A stretch of DNA of 14,766 bases from the NCBI GenBank assembly GCA_026389975.1, contig JAPLGV010000402.1:1-14766 (forward strand), given 5' to 3'. Positions 1 to 7,234 of the stretch are shown here, piece after piece. The stretch comes from Chloroflexota bacterium. GTDB taxonomy: Bacteria; Chloroflexota; Anaerolineae; Anaerolineales; Villigracilaceae. The stretch's first letter is position 1. Each line of letters starts with the position of its first letter. A program made the position numbers and the translations under genes. The notes beneath the pieces were generated by a model. The model did no database searches, was not told the DNA's origin, and saw nothing but the letters and a program-made list of their open reading frames with translations.

Positions 1-81
1 CAACACCCCCATTTCTTTCTCACTGTCACGGAAATTCCCGAAGACCCTACACGTACAAAGAGATACCGAGATCTGCTGGAG

Positions 82-87
82 TATAAT
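82..87 (+). promoter_or_regulatory. -10 box (TATAAT) of a probable leaderless promoter
   Basis: A perfect TATAAT ends 7 nt before the ATG at 95, so transcription should begin at or next to the start codon. No Shine-Dalgarno sequence fits in that space. I see no convincing -35 box. The remaining bases 1-81 hold nothing else I recognise. Confidence 0.6.
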
Positions 88-94
88 TCAAGCA

Positions 95-550
95 ATGAAA
101 CTTCGTCCCAATTCTTCCTTCCGTCCCTACATCGCCTCGACCATCAGCCTCTTTATCATCGGCTGGGGTAGCGCGGCGTTGGCCGTCTTTACGCTCACCC
201 CCACCGTCTGGGCACGCTGGCTGCTCTTCTTCGGCGGCACACTCGGCCTCACCAGCCTGGCCCTGCCCGTGACCTGGTTCCTGAACTTGCGTTTTCCGTC
301 CAAGCCGCCCGCCGGGGCCGCCGTCATTGTGCGGCAGGCCGTCTGGGTCGGCGTGTACGGGGCCTTGCTAACCTGGCTCCAGCAGGAGCGCCTGGTTACA
401 TTATGGACCGGTCTCGGTCTGGCCGCTGGCCTGGTTGCCATCGAATACCTCGTCCGCATGAGAGAGAATGCCCGCTGGCAACCCACCCCTAATTTGCCAT
501 CAAGTACCAGTGGACAGTCTCCAGTGGATAGTGACCAGTCGAAAGAATGA
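95..550 (+). CDS. Small integral membrane protein of unknown function
   Basis: I do not recognise a named family. The 151 residues contain about four hydrophobic segments (roughly residues 12-34, 40-62, 78-96 and 102-118), after a short basic N-terminus. A hydrophilic, Ser/Pro/Gln-rich tail of about 30 residues follows, probably cytoplasmic. The ATG is supported by a TATAAT box exactly 7 nt upstream, and there is no Shine-Dalgarno sequence. The last codons overlap the selA start by 4 nt (ATGA), so the two are probably co-transcribed and translationally coupled. No catalytic motif is visible, and linkage to selA is not enough to assign it to selenium metabolism. Confidence 0.85.
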   Translation: MKLRPNSSFRPYIASTISLFIIGWGSAALAVFTLTPTVWARWLLFFGGTLGLTSLALPVTWFLNLRFPSKPPAGAAVIVRQAVWVGVYGALLTWLQQERLVTLWTGLGLAAGLVAIEYLVRMRENARWQPTPNLPSSTSGQSPVDSDQSKE

Positions 551-1923
551 ACCTGCGCGGACTCCCCTCGGTTGAACAACTTCTCCAAACCCAAATGGCG
601 TCTGAACTCATCGCGAGTTACGGCCGCCCGTTAACGTTACAGGCCATCCGCAGCACCCTGGACGAGGTGCGGAGGCTCGTTTCGAAGAGCAGCGAGGCCA
701 CCTTGCCCGACCGGGAAATCCTCCTCACCCAGGCCGCTTCCCTGTTGCACCTATGGACAGCCCCGACGCTGCTGCCCGTTATCAACGCCAGTGGTGTCAT
801 CCTGCACACCAACCTGGGCCGCGCCCCGCTTTCAACCGCCGCTATCCAGTCCATGGATGCTGTCTCGCGCGGCTACTCGAATCTTGAATTCAACCTGGAA
901 ACCGGCAAACGCGGCAGCCGCTTGATCCACGCCGAGACATTGCTCCAGAGATTGACCGGTGCGGAGGCTGCGGTGGTGGTCAATAATAATGCTGCGGCCG
1001 TTCTGCTGGTCTTATCTGCCCTTGCGAATAAGAAACGCGTGATCGTTTCCCGTTCGCAACTGGTCGAAATCGGCGGTGGGTTTCGCATCCCCGATGTGAT
1101 GAGGCAGTCTGGGGCAAAACTGGTTGAAGTCGGCGCTACCAACCGCGTCCACCTTTCAGATTACGAAGAAGCCCTGTCCGAGCCAACCGCTCTGGTAATG
1201 CACGCTCACCACTCAAACTTCAAAATGATCGGCTTTACCAAAGAGCCTGAGCGAAAAGAAATCGCGGACCTCGCGCACAAATTCGGGGTTATATTCGCAG
1301 ACGACCTCGGGTCCGGGACGCTGCTGGCGACCGAACGCTACGGGCTGGCTCACGAGCCGACGGTTCAAGAATCGCTCGCAGCCGGTGCAGACCTGGTCTG
1401 TTTTTCCGGAGATAAGTTACTCGGCGGCCCGCAGGCAGGCATCCTCATCGGAAAAGCCGATCTGCTGGCGAGAATCAAGAAGCACCCGCTGGCGCGTGCC
1501 GTGCGCGCCGATAAACTCTGCCTGGCCGCGTTGACGGCCACTCTGCTACACTATATCAAAGCTGAGGCCGAGCGTGAGATCCCCATCTGGCGCATGATTT
1601 CAGCATCGCCAAAGCAGGTGAAGGCGCGTGCTGAATACTGGGCTGCCGAACTTGGGCAGGGCGAGATACTGGCAAGCGAATCCACCGTCGGCGGCGGGAG
1701 CCTGCCCGGCGAGTCTCTGCCGACCTGGGTCCTTTCGCTGACCGTCAAAAGTTCCGACAAGTTTTTGGAAAAACTGCGCCAGGAACAGCCGCCGGTCATT
1801 GCCCGCACCGAAAATGACCGTATCCTGCTCGACCCGCGCACGGTCCTGCCCGAGCAGGATGGAGTATTGCTGGTCAATCTGGCAAATGTCCTTCAATCTC
1901 AAAAGCGCAAGCGCAATCCTTGA
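547..1923 (+). CDS. selA: L-seryl-tRNA(Sec) selenium transferase (selenocysteine synthase)
   Basis: SelA is a cytosolic, PLP-dependent enzyme that converts Ser-tRNA(Sec) to Sec-tRNA(Sec) using selenophosphate. The 458-residue length is normal for the family. Visible hallmarks are an N-terminal helical region, the VINASGVILHTNLGRAPLS segment (about 78-96), the NNNAAAVLL stretch (146-154), the QLVEIGGGFRIPDVM block (171-185), and the PLP-binding lysine K290 in FSGDKLLGGPQAG. It overlaps the upstream membrane protein gene by 4 nt and should share its promoter. The usual partners selB, selC and selD are not in this window, and I see no in-frame-TGA selenoprotein here. Assignment is confident; SelA-like enzymes with other substrates exist, but the full motif set favours true SelA. 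Confidence 0.93.
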   Translation: MNLRGLPSVEQLLQTQMASELIASYGRPLTLQAIRSTLDEVRRLVSKSSEATLPDREILLTQAASLLHLWTAPTLLPVINASGVILHTNLGRAPLSTAAIQSMDAVSRGYSNLEFNLETGKRGSRLIHAETLLQRLTGAEAAVVVNNNAAAVLLVLSALANKKRVIVSRSQLVEIGGGFRIPDVMRQSGAKLVEVGATNRVHLSDYEEALSEPTALVMHAHHSNFKMIGFTKEPERKEIADLAHKFGVIFADDLGSGTLLATERYGLAHEPTVQESLAAGADLVCFSGDKLLGGPQAGILIGKADLLARIKKHPLARAVRADKLCLAALTATLLHYIKAEAEREIPIWRMISASPKQVKARAEYWAAELGQGEILASESTVGGGSLPGESLPTWVLSLTVKSSDKFLEKLRQEQPPVIARTENDRILLDPRTVLPEQDGVLLVNLANVLQSQKRKRNP

Positions 1924-1953
1924 GAAACCCTTTCCATACTGGTAGATAGGCCT

Positions 1954-2775
1954 ATGACTTTACATGCCGACCTTACGCGCGTCCTGAAAGATACCAGCCG
2001 GACGTTTTTTATACCGATTGCCCGTCTGCCTGCCAGGTTGCAAGAAACGGTTGCCTGTGCCTATCTATGCATGCGGGCCATTGACGAGATCGAAGACCAC
2101 CCTGGCCTGGATGACACCACCAAAGGGGTATTGCTGCACGGACTGGGTCCAATTCTGCAGGCGCATTTAGGCGTGGGGAATGCGCATACCGGTCTCGCTG
2201 AATTGGATCTCTTTTTCTCCCCTTATCGTTCCATCCTTCCAGAAGTCACTTTGCGGATTGGTGACTGGCTCTCGAGTGCGCCCAGCGATATTGCCCCACG
2301 CGTCTGGGACGCGACGATAGCGATGGCAGAACGCATGGCCTATTGGGCAGAGAACCATTGGCAGATTCAAACTGAAGCCGACCTGGATGGGTACACATTC
2401 AGCGTGGCAGGGGCGGTCGGATTGCTGATTTGCGACATCTGGGGCTGGTTCGACGGGACAGCGATTGACCGGATGTGCGCGGTCCAATTCGGGCGCGGCC
2501 TGCAGGCGGTCAACATCCTGCGCAACCGCAAAGAAGATACAGACCGCGGCGTGAATTTCTTCCCGGCTGGCTGGACAGATAAGCATATGTTCACATATGC
2601 CAGGAAGAACCTTGACCTAGCCAGAGCGGGTGTCATATCCATGCCAAAAAGTTCCTTTAAGTATTTTGTGGATATCCCCTTACTCCTGGCAGAGGCCACC
2701 CTGAATGCAATCGAAAACGGGGTGGGGAAACTTTCACGCGAGCAGGTCATGCAAATCGTTGGGCCGGCCACTTAA
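1954..2775 (+). CDS. Phytoene/squalene synthase-family protein
   Basis: This family condenses two prenyl diphosphates head to head to give phytoene, squalene or related C30/C40 products. The 273 residues are alpha-helical and carry the first aspartate-rich motif, DEIED at 44-48 (DxxxD type), within AYLCMRAIDEIEDHP. The second motif is NILRNRKED (187-195). Most family members have Asp where this protein has Asn191, so the second Mg2+/diphosphate site is altered, although E194 and D195 remain. The conserved RG pair (R198-G199) and a FFPAGW segment follow. Start: the ATG at 1954, with only a weak AGG upstream; it lies 30 nt after selA and may belong to that transcript. The product cannot be told from sequence, and no carotenoid or hopanoid neighbours are present. 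Confidence 0.85.
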   Translation: MTLHADLTRVLKDTSRTFFIPIARLPARLQETVACAYLCMRAIDEIEDHPGLDDTTKGVLLHGLGPILQAHLGVGNAHTGLAELDLFFSPYRSILPEVTLRIGDWLSSAPSDIAPRVWDATIAMAERMAYWAENHWQIQTEADLDGYTFSVAGAVGLLICDIWGWFDGTAIDRMCAVQFGRGLQAVNILRNRKEDTDRGVNFFPAGWTDKHMFTYARKNLDLARAGVISMPKSSFKYFVDIPLLLAEATLNAIENGVGKLSREQVMQIVGPAT

Positions 2776-3059
2776 ATGCAAAGAGCGCAAAAGAGCGCAA
2801 GATGCGAGAAAAGAAAATAGCAGATGACCGCAAAAATCATTGAGGTTGAGATTCTTTAATGAGGATACGCACAGCCAAAGTCCTATGGTATATCCTGGCA
2901 CTGATGGCGGGCGGAGCCAGACCAGGTTGCAAAACTCGCCGCGGATGCCGGCCCGGCGCTTGAAATCTCCATCCAGGACCAGACGCCAGAACTTGTTTTT
3001 GCAATTATTCAAACGAAGTAGCAATTCTGGAAAGACCGACTCTCAAGGAGCAATCTAGC
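2776..3059. other. 284-bp spacer with a 10-bp tandem repeat and a possible gene remnant
   Basis: A perfect tandem pair AAGAGCGCAA lies at 2781-2800. No T-run terminator is visible. A + strand open stretch from 2905 to the TAG at 3019-3021 (39 codons, no ATG) has protein-like composition (e.g. AKLAADAGPALEISIQDQ), but it is closed upstream by a TGA at 2902-2904. It may be the end of a decayed gene. The distal end carries AAGGAG (3045-3050), the ribosome binding site of the next gene. Confidence 0.4.
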
Positions 3060-4307
3060 ATGAAATCCGACCTCGACGCCCTCATGCAAACGAAGAAACT
3101 CGATGCTATCCTCGTCATCGGCAATGCCAACCACAACCCGCCCCTGTATTACCTGACCGGCGGCGGGCATGTTACCGGAGCAACCCTTATCAAGAAGCGC
3201 GGCAGCGAACCTGTGCTCTTTTGCAATGATATGGAGCGCGAAGAGGCCGCCAAATCGGGACTGAAGGTCATCCCATACAGCACCTACAATTACGACTCCC
3301 TTTTGAAGGAAGCTCAGGGTGATTCGGCACTGGCCTCGGCGATCCGGTATAAACGCATGTTCACCGATCAGGGCGTGCACGGACGGGTCGGTATCTACGG
3401 CAACACGGATTTGGGTTCGGCCTTCGCCATCTTTGCCCATTTGCAAAAACTCATGCCGGAGTTCGAACTGGTTGGTGAGACGCGTGACAACTCTCTCTTC
3501 ATGTACACCATGGAGACGAAAGACGAGGCCGAAGTGGCCCGCATCCGTAAAATGGGCAAAGTCACCACCACGGTCGTAGGGCGCGTCGCCGAGTATCTCA
3601 CCTGCCGCGAGGTCCGGAAAGACGAAGTCCTGTTAAAAGAAGACGGTTCCCCGTTGACCATCGCGGATGTCAAATCCCGGATCGACCTGTGGCTGGTCGA
3701 ACTGGGGGCTGAGAATCCCGAAGGGACGATCTTCGCCATCGGGCGGGATGCGGGCATCCCCCACTCCTCCGGCACACCGACCGACCTGCTGCGCCTGGGC
3801 CAGACCATTGTCTTCGACATCTACCCGTGCGAGGCAGGCGGCGGCTACTTCTACGATTTCACCCGCACCTGGAGCCTGGGCTACGCCACCCCCGAGGCGC
3901 AGAAACTCTATGACGAGGTAAAAGCCGTTTTTGATAAAGTGCAGGAGAATCTCGACCTGAACGCGCCATTCAAAGACTATCACCGCCTGGTGTGCGAAGA
4001 GTTTGAGAAGAACGGACACAAGACCCCGCTCAACACACAAGCGCCGGTGGAAGGCTACGTTCACTCGCTGGGGCACGGAGTTGGGCTGAACGTCCACGAG
4101 CGGCCCTGGTCTGGCCTGACTGCAGCGGACGATAACATCCTGAAACCCGGCGTGGTTATAACCAGCGAGCCAGGCCTGTACTATCCCGAAAAAGGCATGG
4201 GCGTGCGAATTGAAGATACGCTCTGGGTTCGCCCGGATGGGACGATGGAAGTCCTGGCCGAGTATCCATATGATTTTGTGTTGAAGATGAAGAAGTGGAA
4301 GAAGTAA
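3060..4307 (+). CDS. M24-family metallopeptidase (Xaa-Pro aminopeptidase/dipeptidase-like)
   Basis: Pita-bread-fold dinuclear metallopeptidases of family M24 remove N-terminal residues or split Xaa-Pro dipeptides in the cytosol. The 415 residues have a creatinase-like N-terminal domain (about 1-150) and a catalytic domain (about 160-405). All five metal ligands are present: D253 (VFDIYP), D266 (YFYDFTRTW), H339 (SLGHGVG), E370 (TSEPGLYYPEKG) and E385 (VRIEDT). H235 (IPHSSG) matches the substrate-binding histidine. The start is fixed by a strong Shine-Dalgarno AAGGAG nine nt upstream, which contrasts with the leaderless genes around it. There is no signal peptide. It is followed by 79 nt and then tsaD, which has its own promoter. 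Exact specificity (prolidase, aminopeptidase P or relative) is undetermined. Confidence 0.9.
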   Translation: MKSDLDALMQTKKLDAILVIGNANHNPPLYYLTGGGHVTGATLIKKRGSEPVLFCNDMEREEAAKSGLKVIPYSTYNYDSLLKEAQGDSALASAIRYKRMFTDQGVHGRVGIYGNTDLGSAFAIFAHLQKLMPEFELVGETRDNSLFMYTMETKDEAEVARIRKMGKVTTTVVGRVAEYLTCREVRKDEVLLKEDGSPLTIADVKSRIDLWLVELGAENPEGTIFAIGRDAGIPHSSGTPTDLLRLGQTIVFDIYPCEAGGGYFYDFTRTWSLGYATPEAQKLYDEVKAVFDKVQENLDLNAPFKDYHRLVCEEFEKNGHKTPLNTQAPVEGYVHSLGHGVGLNVHERPWSGLTAADDNILKPGVVITSEPGLYYPEKGMGVRIEDTLWVRPDGTMEVLAEYPYDFVLKMKKWKK

Positions 4308-4351
4308 GAAATTCGTTGTTGGTAAAAAGTGGAACCATCTCCGCCCAAGCG

Positions 4352-4379
4352 TTGACGTTCGGGCAGATAACGCTATAAT
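4352..4379 (+). promoter_or_regulatory. Near-consensus promoter for a leaderless tsaD mRNA
   Basis: TTGACG (4352-4357) and TATAAT (4374-4379) are separated by 16 nt. The -10 box ends 7 nt before the tsaD ATG at 4387, so the predicted transcript starts at or beside the AUG. It is the best full promoter in the window. Confidence 0.75.
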
Positions 4380-4386
4380 CATCCCG

Positions 4387-5409
4387 ATGATTGACCTTCC
4401 TCCCGCCCGCATCCTCGCCATCGAAACATCCTGCGATGAGACCGCCGCGGCCGTCATCGAAAACGGACGCGCCCTGCTGGCTTCCACCGTAGCCTCGCAG
4501 ATGGATATCCACGCCCGCTACGGCGGCGTCTACCCGGAAGTGGCCGCACGCCAGCACGTGCTGTCCATTCTGCCGGTCATCGAGCAGACGCTGGCCCAGG
4601 CGCACCTGGCACTTTCGGATATCAATGCCATCGCCGCCACGCGCGGTCCCGGTTTGGCCGGGTCGCTGGTGGTCGGGCTGAACGTGGCCAAAGGTTTGGC
4701 CCTCGGGGCGGGTTTACCCTTGGTGGGCGTGAACCACCTGGAAGGCCATATCTATTCGGCCTGGGTATACAACGACGGGGAACCTCCTGCCCCAGAGCCG
4801 CAGTTCCCGCTGATGGCATTGCTCGTCTCGGGTGGGCACACCGAACTAAATCTGATGGATGCCCATCTTTCGTACAAGCGCCTCGGCGCAACTCTCGACG
4901 ATGCAGCCGGCGAAGCGTTCGATAAAGTTGCCCGCCTGCTGGGACTCCCCTACCCCGGCGGGCCGTCGGTCCAGAAAGCCGCCGAAGAGGGCGACCCGAC
5001 CGCCTTCAAATTCCCGCGCGCCTGGCTGGAAGGGACCTGGAATTTTTCCTTTTCCGGTCTGAAGACCGCGGTTCTCAAGGAAAGCAAAAGACTGGATGGC
5101 AGGCCCCTGCCCGTGGCAGACCTGGCTGCCAGTTTCCAGGCGGCAGTTGTGGACGTGCTATTCAACAAAACACTGAATGCGGCGCGCGAGTTTAACGTAA
5201 GGCAAATCGTAGTGGGCGGCGGTGTCTCATCCAATAAACCCCTACGTGACGCCTTTCTGGCGCAGGCGGAATTCCCGGTCAACATCCCGCGCCTTTCGCT
5301 CTGTACCGACAACGCTGCCATGATCGCTGCAGCAGGATCTTTCCGCTACGCACTCGGCCACACCGACGGGCTGGAGATTGATATTCTGCCAACTTGGCCG
5401 TTGTCCTAG
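4387..5409 (+). CDS. tsaD: tRNA N6-adenosine threonylcarbamoyltransferase TsaD
   Basis: TsaD (Kae1/Gcp family, ASKHA fold) transfers the threonylcarbamoyl group from TC-AMP to A37 of ANN-decoding tRNAs, working with TsaB and TsaE. The 340 residues are of standard length. The N-terminal ILAIETSCDETAAAV segment, the metal-binding VNHLEGH (H117, H121) and D308 in CTDNAAMIAAAG are all present, as is the nucleotide-binding VVGGGVSSN near 276-283. The start follows a perfect -10 box by 7 nt and has no Shine-Dalgarno sequence, so translation is probably leaderless. It converges with tsaC, the enzyme that makes its TC-AMP substrate, across a 326-bp repeat-filled spacer. tsaB and tsaE are not in the window. 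Confidence 0.96.
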   Translation: MIDLPPARILAIETSCDETAAAVIENGRALLASTVASQMDIHARYGGVYPEVAARQHVLSILPVIEQTLAQAHLALSDINAIAATRGPGLAGSLVVGLNVAKGLALGAGLPLVGVNHLEGHIYSAWVYNDGEPPAPEPQFPLMALLVSGGHTELNLMDAHLSYKRLGATLDDAAGEAFDKVARLLGLPYPGGPSVQKAAEEGDPTAFKFPRAWLEGTWNFSFSGLKTAVLKESKRLDGRPLPVADLAASFQAAVVDVLFNKTLNAAREFNVRQIVVGGGVSSNKPLRDAFLAQAEFPVNIPRLSLCTDNAAMIAAAGSFRYALGHTDGLEIDILPTWPLS

Positions 5410-5417
5410 TTGCCCGT

Positions 5418-5510
5418 TTACAGGGTACTGCGTAAATATTCGAACCAAAATCCCGTTATTTCCGGGCCTTTCGATACAGAAAAGTTCACAGATTTATGCA
5501 AGAAGCAGTA
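5418..5510. repeat. 93-bp dispersed repeat, copy A
   Basis: This stretch aligns without gaps to 14061-14153 in the same orientation, with 14 mismatches by my count (about 85% identity). It begins 8 nt after tsaD. The minus strand is open and ends in TAA at 5420-5418, as does copy B. The last 29-nt unit (5484-5512) is repeated nearby at 5546-5574 with 3 differences. Confidence 0.85.
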
Positions 5511-5519
5511 AATCATCAT
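5418..5519 (-). other. Possible 33-codon ORF inside the repeat
   Basis: On the minus strand, AAGGAG (5528-5523) precedes a double ATG (5519 and 5516; 3 and 6 nt spacing). A 33-codon frame follows and ends at the TAA on the repeat boundary. The peptide is aromatic-rich near its end (ITGFWFEYLRSTL). Copy B keeps the frame and stop (ITGFWFRYLRGTL) but has no start codon at this place. It could be a real small peptide or the tail of a lost gene; I cannot name it. Confidence 0.25.
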
Positions 5520-5545
5520 TTTCTCCTTACTTTTTGGCCGCTTCA

Positions 5546-5574
5546 GTTCAGAAATTTATGCAGGAAGCAGTAAA
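5546..5574. repeat. Partial extra copy of the 93-bp repeat end
   Basis: The 29 nt match 5484-5512 at 26 positions (core ATTTATGCA, then GAAGCAGTAAA) in the same orientation, 62 nt further on. This suggests local duplication or stacked insertion of the same element. Confidence 0.7.
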
Positions 5575-5578
5575 ACAC

Positions 5579-5627
5579 AAACCCCTGGGGGGACTGGCCC
5601 TAGTCCCGGCGGGGTTTGTTAAGGAGG
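5579..5627 (+). other. Nested hairpin followed by an orphan Shine-Dalgarno
   Basis: The outer stem AAACCCC (5579-5585) pairs with GGGGTTT (5611-5617). The inner stem GGGACT (5590-5595) pairs with AGTCCC (5602-5607). AAGGAGG (5621-5627) follows at once, but downstream there are only stops in all frames; the first ATG (5646) is followed by CTT TGA. It may be a weak terminator for tsaD, or the leader of a deleted gene. The rest of the spacer, 5628-5726, is A+T-rich and holds nothing I recognise. Confidence 0.45.
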
Positions 5628-5726
5628 AGAATTAATTATTATTATATGCTTTGAGATAAGAACGAGATGAATAAAGGTTAAGGCGCAGATTAGAGAATCA
5701 AGGGCGGGAAACAATGGGTTTGGAAC

Positions 5727-5751
5727 AAAAAAAGGTCAGAATTTTTGACCT
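5727..5751 (-). terminator. Intrinsic terminator of prfA-prmC-tsaC
   Basis: Read on the minus strand, AGGTCA, a 7-nt loop and TGACCT are followed by seven T. The tsaC TGA stop (5738-5736) lies inside the hairpin: it straddles the end of the loop and the start of the second arm. The hairpin and T-run are a standard rho-independent design. Confidence 0.75.
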
Positions 5752-6362
5752 GACACCGCCATGATTTCACTTTTGGGAATCGCCCCTGCGCGCAAAACCT
5801 GCGGCTCTACTCCAATGCAATCCACCACGGTGGATGGGACTCCGCCCGGCGTCTTGCCGCCGTCAAGGATCAGGGCAATCCGCCCGCCGAGCTGGGCAAA
5901 GACTTCCTGCGCCGTAGAGGGACTTGGCTGACCTGAAAGGTTGGCCGAAGTGACCGCCATCGGCCCGGCCAGGCGCAGCAAGGCACGCGCCACAGGGTGG
6001 TCCGGGATACGCACACCGACTGTCGGCGCGGCGGAGACGGCCTCAGGCAGTTTCGGGTGTTTTGGCATCACCAGGGTCAAAGGTCCGGGCCAGAAGCGGG
6101 CAGCCAGTTTCAGGGCAATTTCCGGGACTTCAGCGGATACTTTCGCCAGATCGTCCGCATCACCAATCAAGACCGGGATAGCTTTTTCCACCGGACGATC
6201 TTTAGCCGCATAGATGCTCTCTACCGCCGCCCCGTCAAAGGCCAGCGCACCCACACCGTAGACCGTGTCGGTCGGAAAAGCCACCAGCCCGCCCAATTGC
6301 AGGATTTCGAGGGCGCGCGGCAGGGCAAGCGGGTTTTGCGCCGATAAAACTTCCGTGTTCAT
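5736..6362 (-). CDS. tsaC: L-threonylcarbamoyladenylate synthase (YrdC/Sua5 family)
   Basis: TsaC makes threonylcarbamoyl-AMP from threonine, bicarbonate and ATP, the first step of t6A biosynthesis. The 208 residues form a single YrdC domain of usual length without the Sua5 extension. Conserved blocks are GGLVAFPTDTVYGVGALAF (24-42), KDRPVEKAIPVLI (54-66), WPGPLTLVMP (91-100), VGVRIPDHP (115-123) and VTSANLSGQP (137-146). The start ATG overlaps the prmC TGA by 4 nt (ATGA), so expression is coupled to prmC and prfA. The final residues (AVSGQKF) are encoded by the terminator hairpin itself, so the C-terminus may have been set when that element arrived. All three genes of the cluster serve translation. 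Confidence 0.95.
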   Translation of the reverse strand: MNTEVLSAQNPLALPRALEILQLGGLVAFPTDTVYGVGALAFDGAAVESIYAAKDRPVEKAIPVLIGDADDLAKVSAEVPEIALKLAARFWPGPLTLVMPKHPKLPEAVSAAPTVGVRIPDHPVARALLRLAGPMAVTSANLSGQPSPSTAQEVFAQLGGRIALILDGGKTPGGVPSTVVDCIGVEPQVLRAGAIPKSEIMAVSGQKF

Positions 6363-7234
6363 GCCTTTATTTCCAGCAGCCGGTCTTGACCGGCAAGGTC
6401 TTTGTGCAGATGAATCCGGGCTTTCGGAAAAGCGCCAGACGCCAACGATAGCACCGCCGGGCCTTCGGAGGCCTCGATTTCCATCAGGAACAAGCCTCCT
6501 GAGATAAGCCGGTCGGGGGCTTCTGTCAGGATGCGCCGGATGAGTACCAGCCCGTCAGAGCCACCATCGAGCGCCAGAGTCGGTTCGCGGCCATAAACAG
6601 GGATTTTGTACAGGGTGTTGGTTGGAATATATGGCAGGTTGGCGACGATCAGGGAGAAGCAATCAGGAATTAAAAGATTGGGAAACAGGTCAGCCTCTAG
6701 AAAGGTGATACTGCCGGAGACATTCATCTTTTCAGCATTGCAGCGCGCCACTTTCAAGGCGGCAGCGGAAATGTCGGTGGCAGTGATGGATAAGCCCGGT
6801 ACGTTGACCGCCAGGGAGATGGCGATGCAACCGGAGCCAGTGCCCACATCCATCACTCTCAACTCCCGACTCCCGGGTTCTGACTTTCTCAACCAGGCAA
6901 TCGCCCGCTCAACCAGCAGTTCGGTCTCCGGGCGGGGGATGAGCACATCGGGAGTCACTTCGAACTCCAGGCCGAAGAATTCCCAGTGACCCACGATGTA
7001 AGGGAGCGGCTCGCCCCCCTGCAGGCGGGCAACCAGCGCCTCCAGTGCGGCATACCGGTTTCCGGTCAGGGGCGCTTCGGGATGGGCCAGCACCCAGGAA
7101 CGCGGCTTGTCCAACAGGCGCGCCAACAGTACCTGGGCGTCCAGGCCCGGCATGTCACTGGTCTTCTCTAAACGGGAAATAAGCCCGTCGAGGGTTTCCC
7201 CAACAGTCTGCCCCCCGGCCTTACTCGTCACCAT
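6359..7234 (-). CDS. prmC: Peptide chain release factor N5-glutamine methyltransferase
   Basis: PrmC (HemK) methylates the Gln of the GGQ motif in release factors using SAM. The 291 residues have an N-terminal helical domain (about 1-80) and a Rossmann methyltransferase domain. Visible motifs are DVLIPRPETELLVERA (96-111), the SAM site DVGTGSGCIAISLA (129-142), TATDIS (151-156), and NLPYIP (199-204) where the usual substrate-Gln motif is NPPY. I chose the ATG at 7234, directly after GGAGG. A longer in-frame start at 7303 would bury 83 nt in prfA and adds a non-conserved, Pro/Arg-rich piece; a GTG at 7231 is also possible. It overlaps prfA by 14 nt and tsaC by 4 nt. Its substrate, RF1, is encoded immediately upstream. 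Confidence 0.94.
   Translation of the reverse strand: MVTSKAGGQTVGETLDGLISRLEKTSDMPGLDAQVLLARLLDKPRSWVLAHPEAPLTGNRYAALEALVARLQGGEPLPYIVGHWEFFGLEFEVTPDVLIPRPETELLVERAIAWLRKSEPGSRELRVMDVGTGSGCIAISLAVNVPGLSITATDISAAALKVARCNAEKMNVSGSITFLEADLFPNLLIPDCFSLIVANLPYIPTNTLYKIPVYGREPTLALDGGSDGLVLIRRILTEAPDRLISGGLFLMEIEASEGPAVLSLASGAFPKARIHLHKDLAGQDRLLEIKA

Noticed and set aside
1903..2800. Shared GAGCGCAA/AAGCGCAA words at the selA end and after the synthase gene
   Set aside because: The words are too short to be called a dispersed repeat; only the local 10-bp tandem is recorded.
3633..4487. 284-codon minus ORF opposite the peptidase and tsaD start
   Set aside because: It covers both the M24 catalytic domain and the tsaD promoter; no motif is seen.
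5378..5635. 85-codon + ORF across the tsaD end and the 93-bp repeat
   Set aside because: It starts inside tsaD in another frame, and its middle is repeat sequence; no ribosome binding site.
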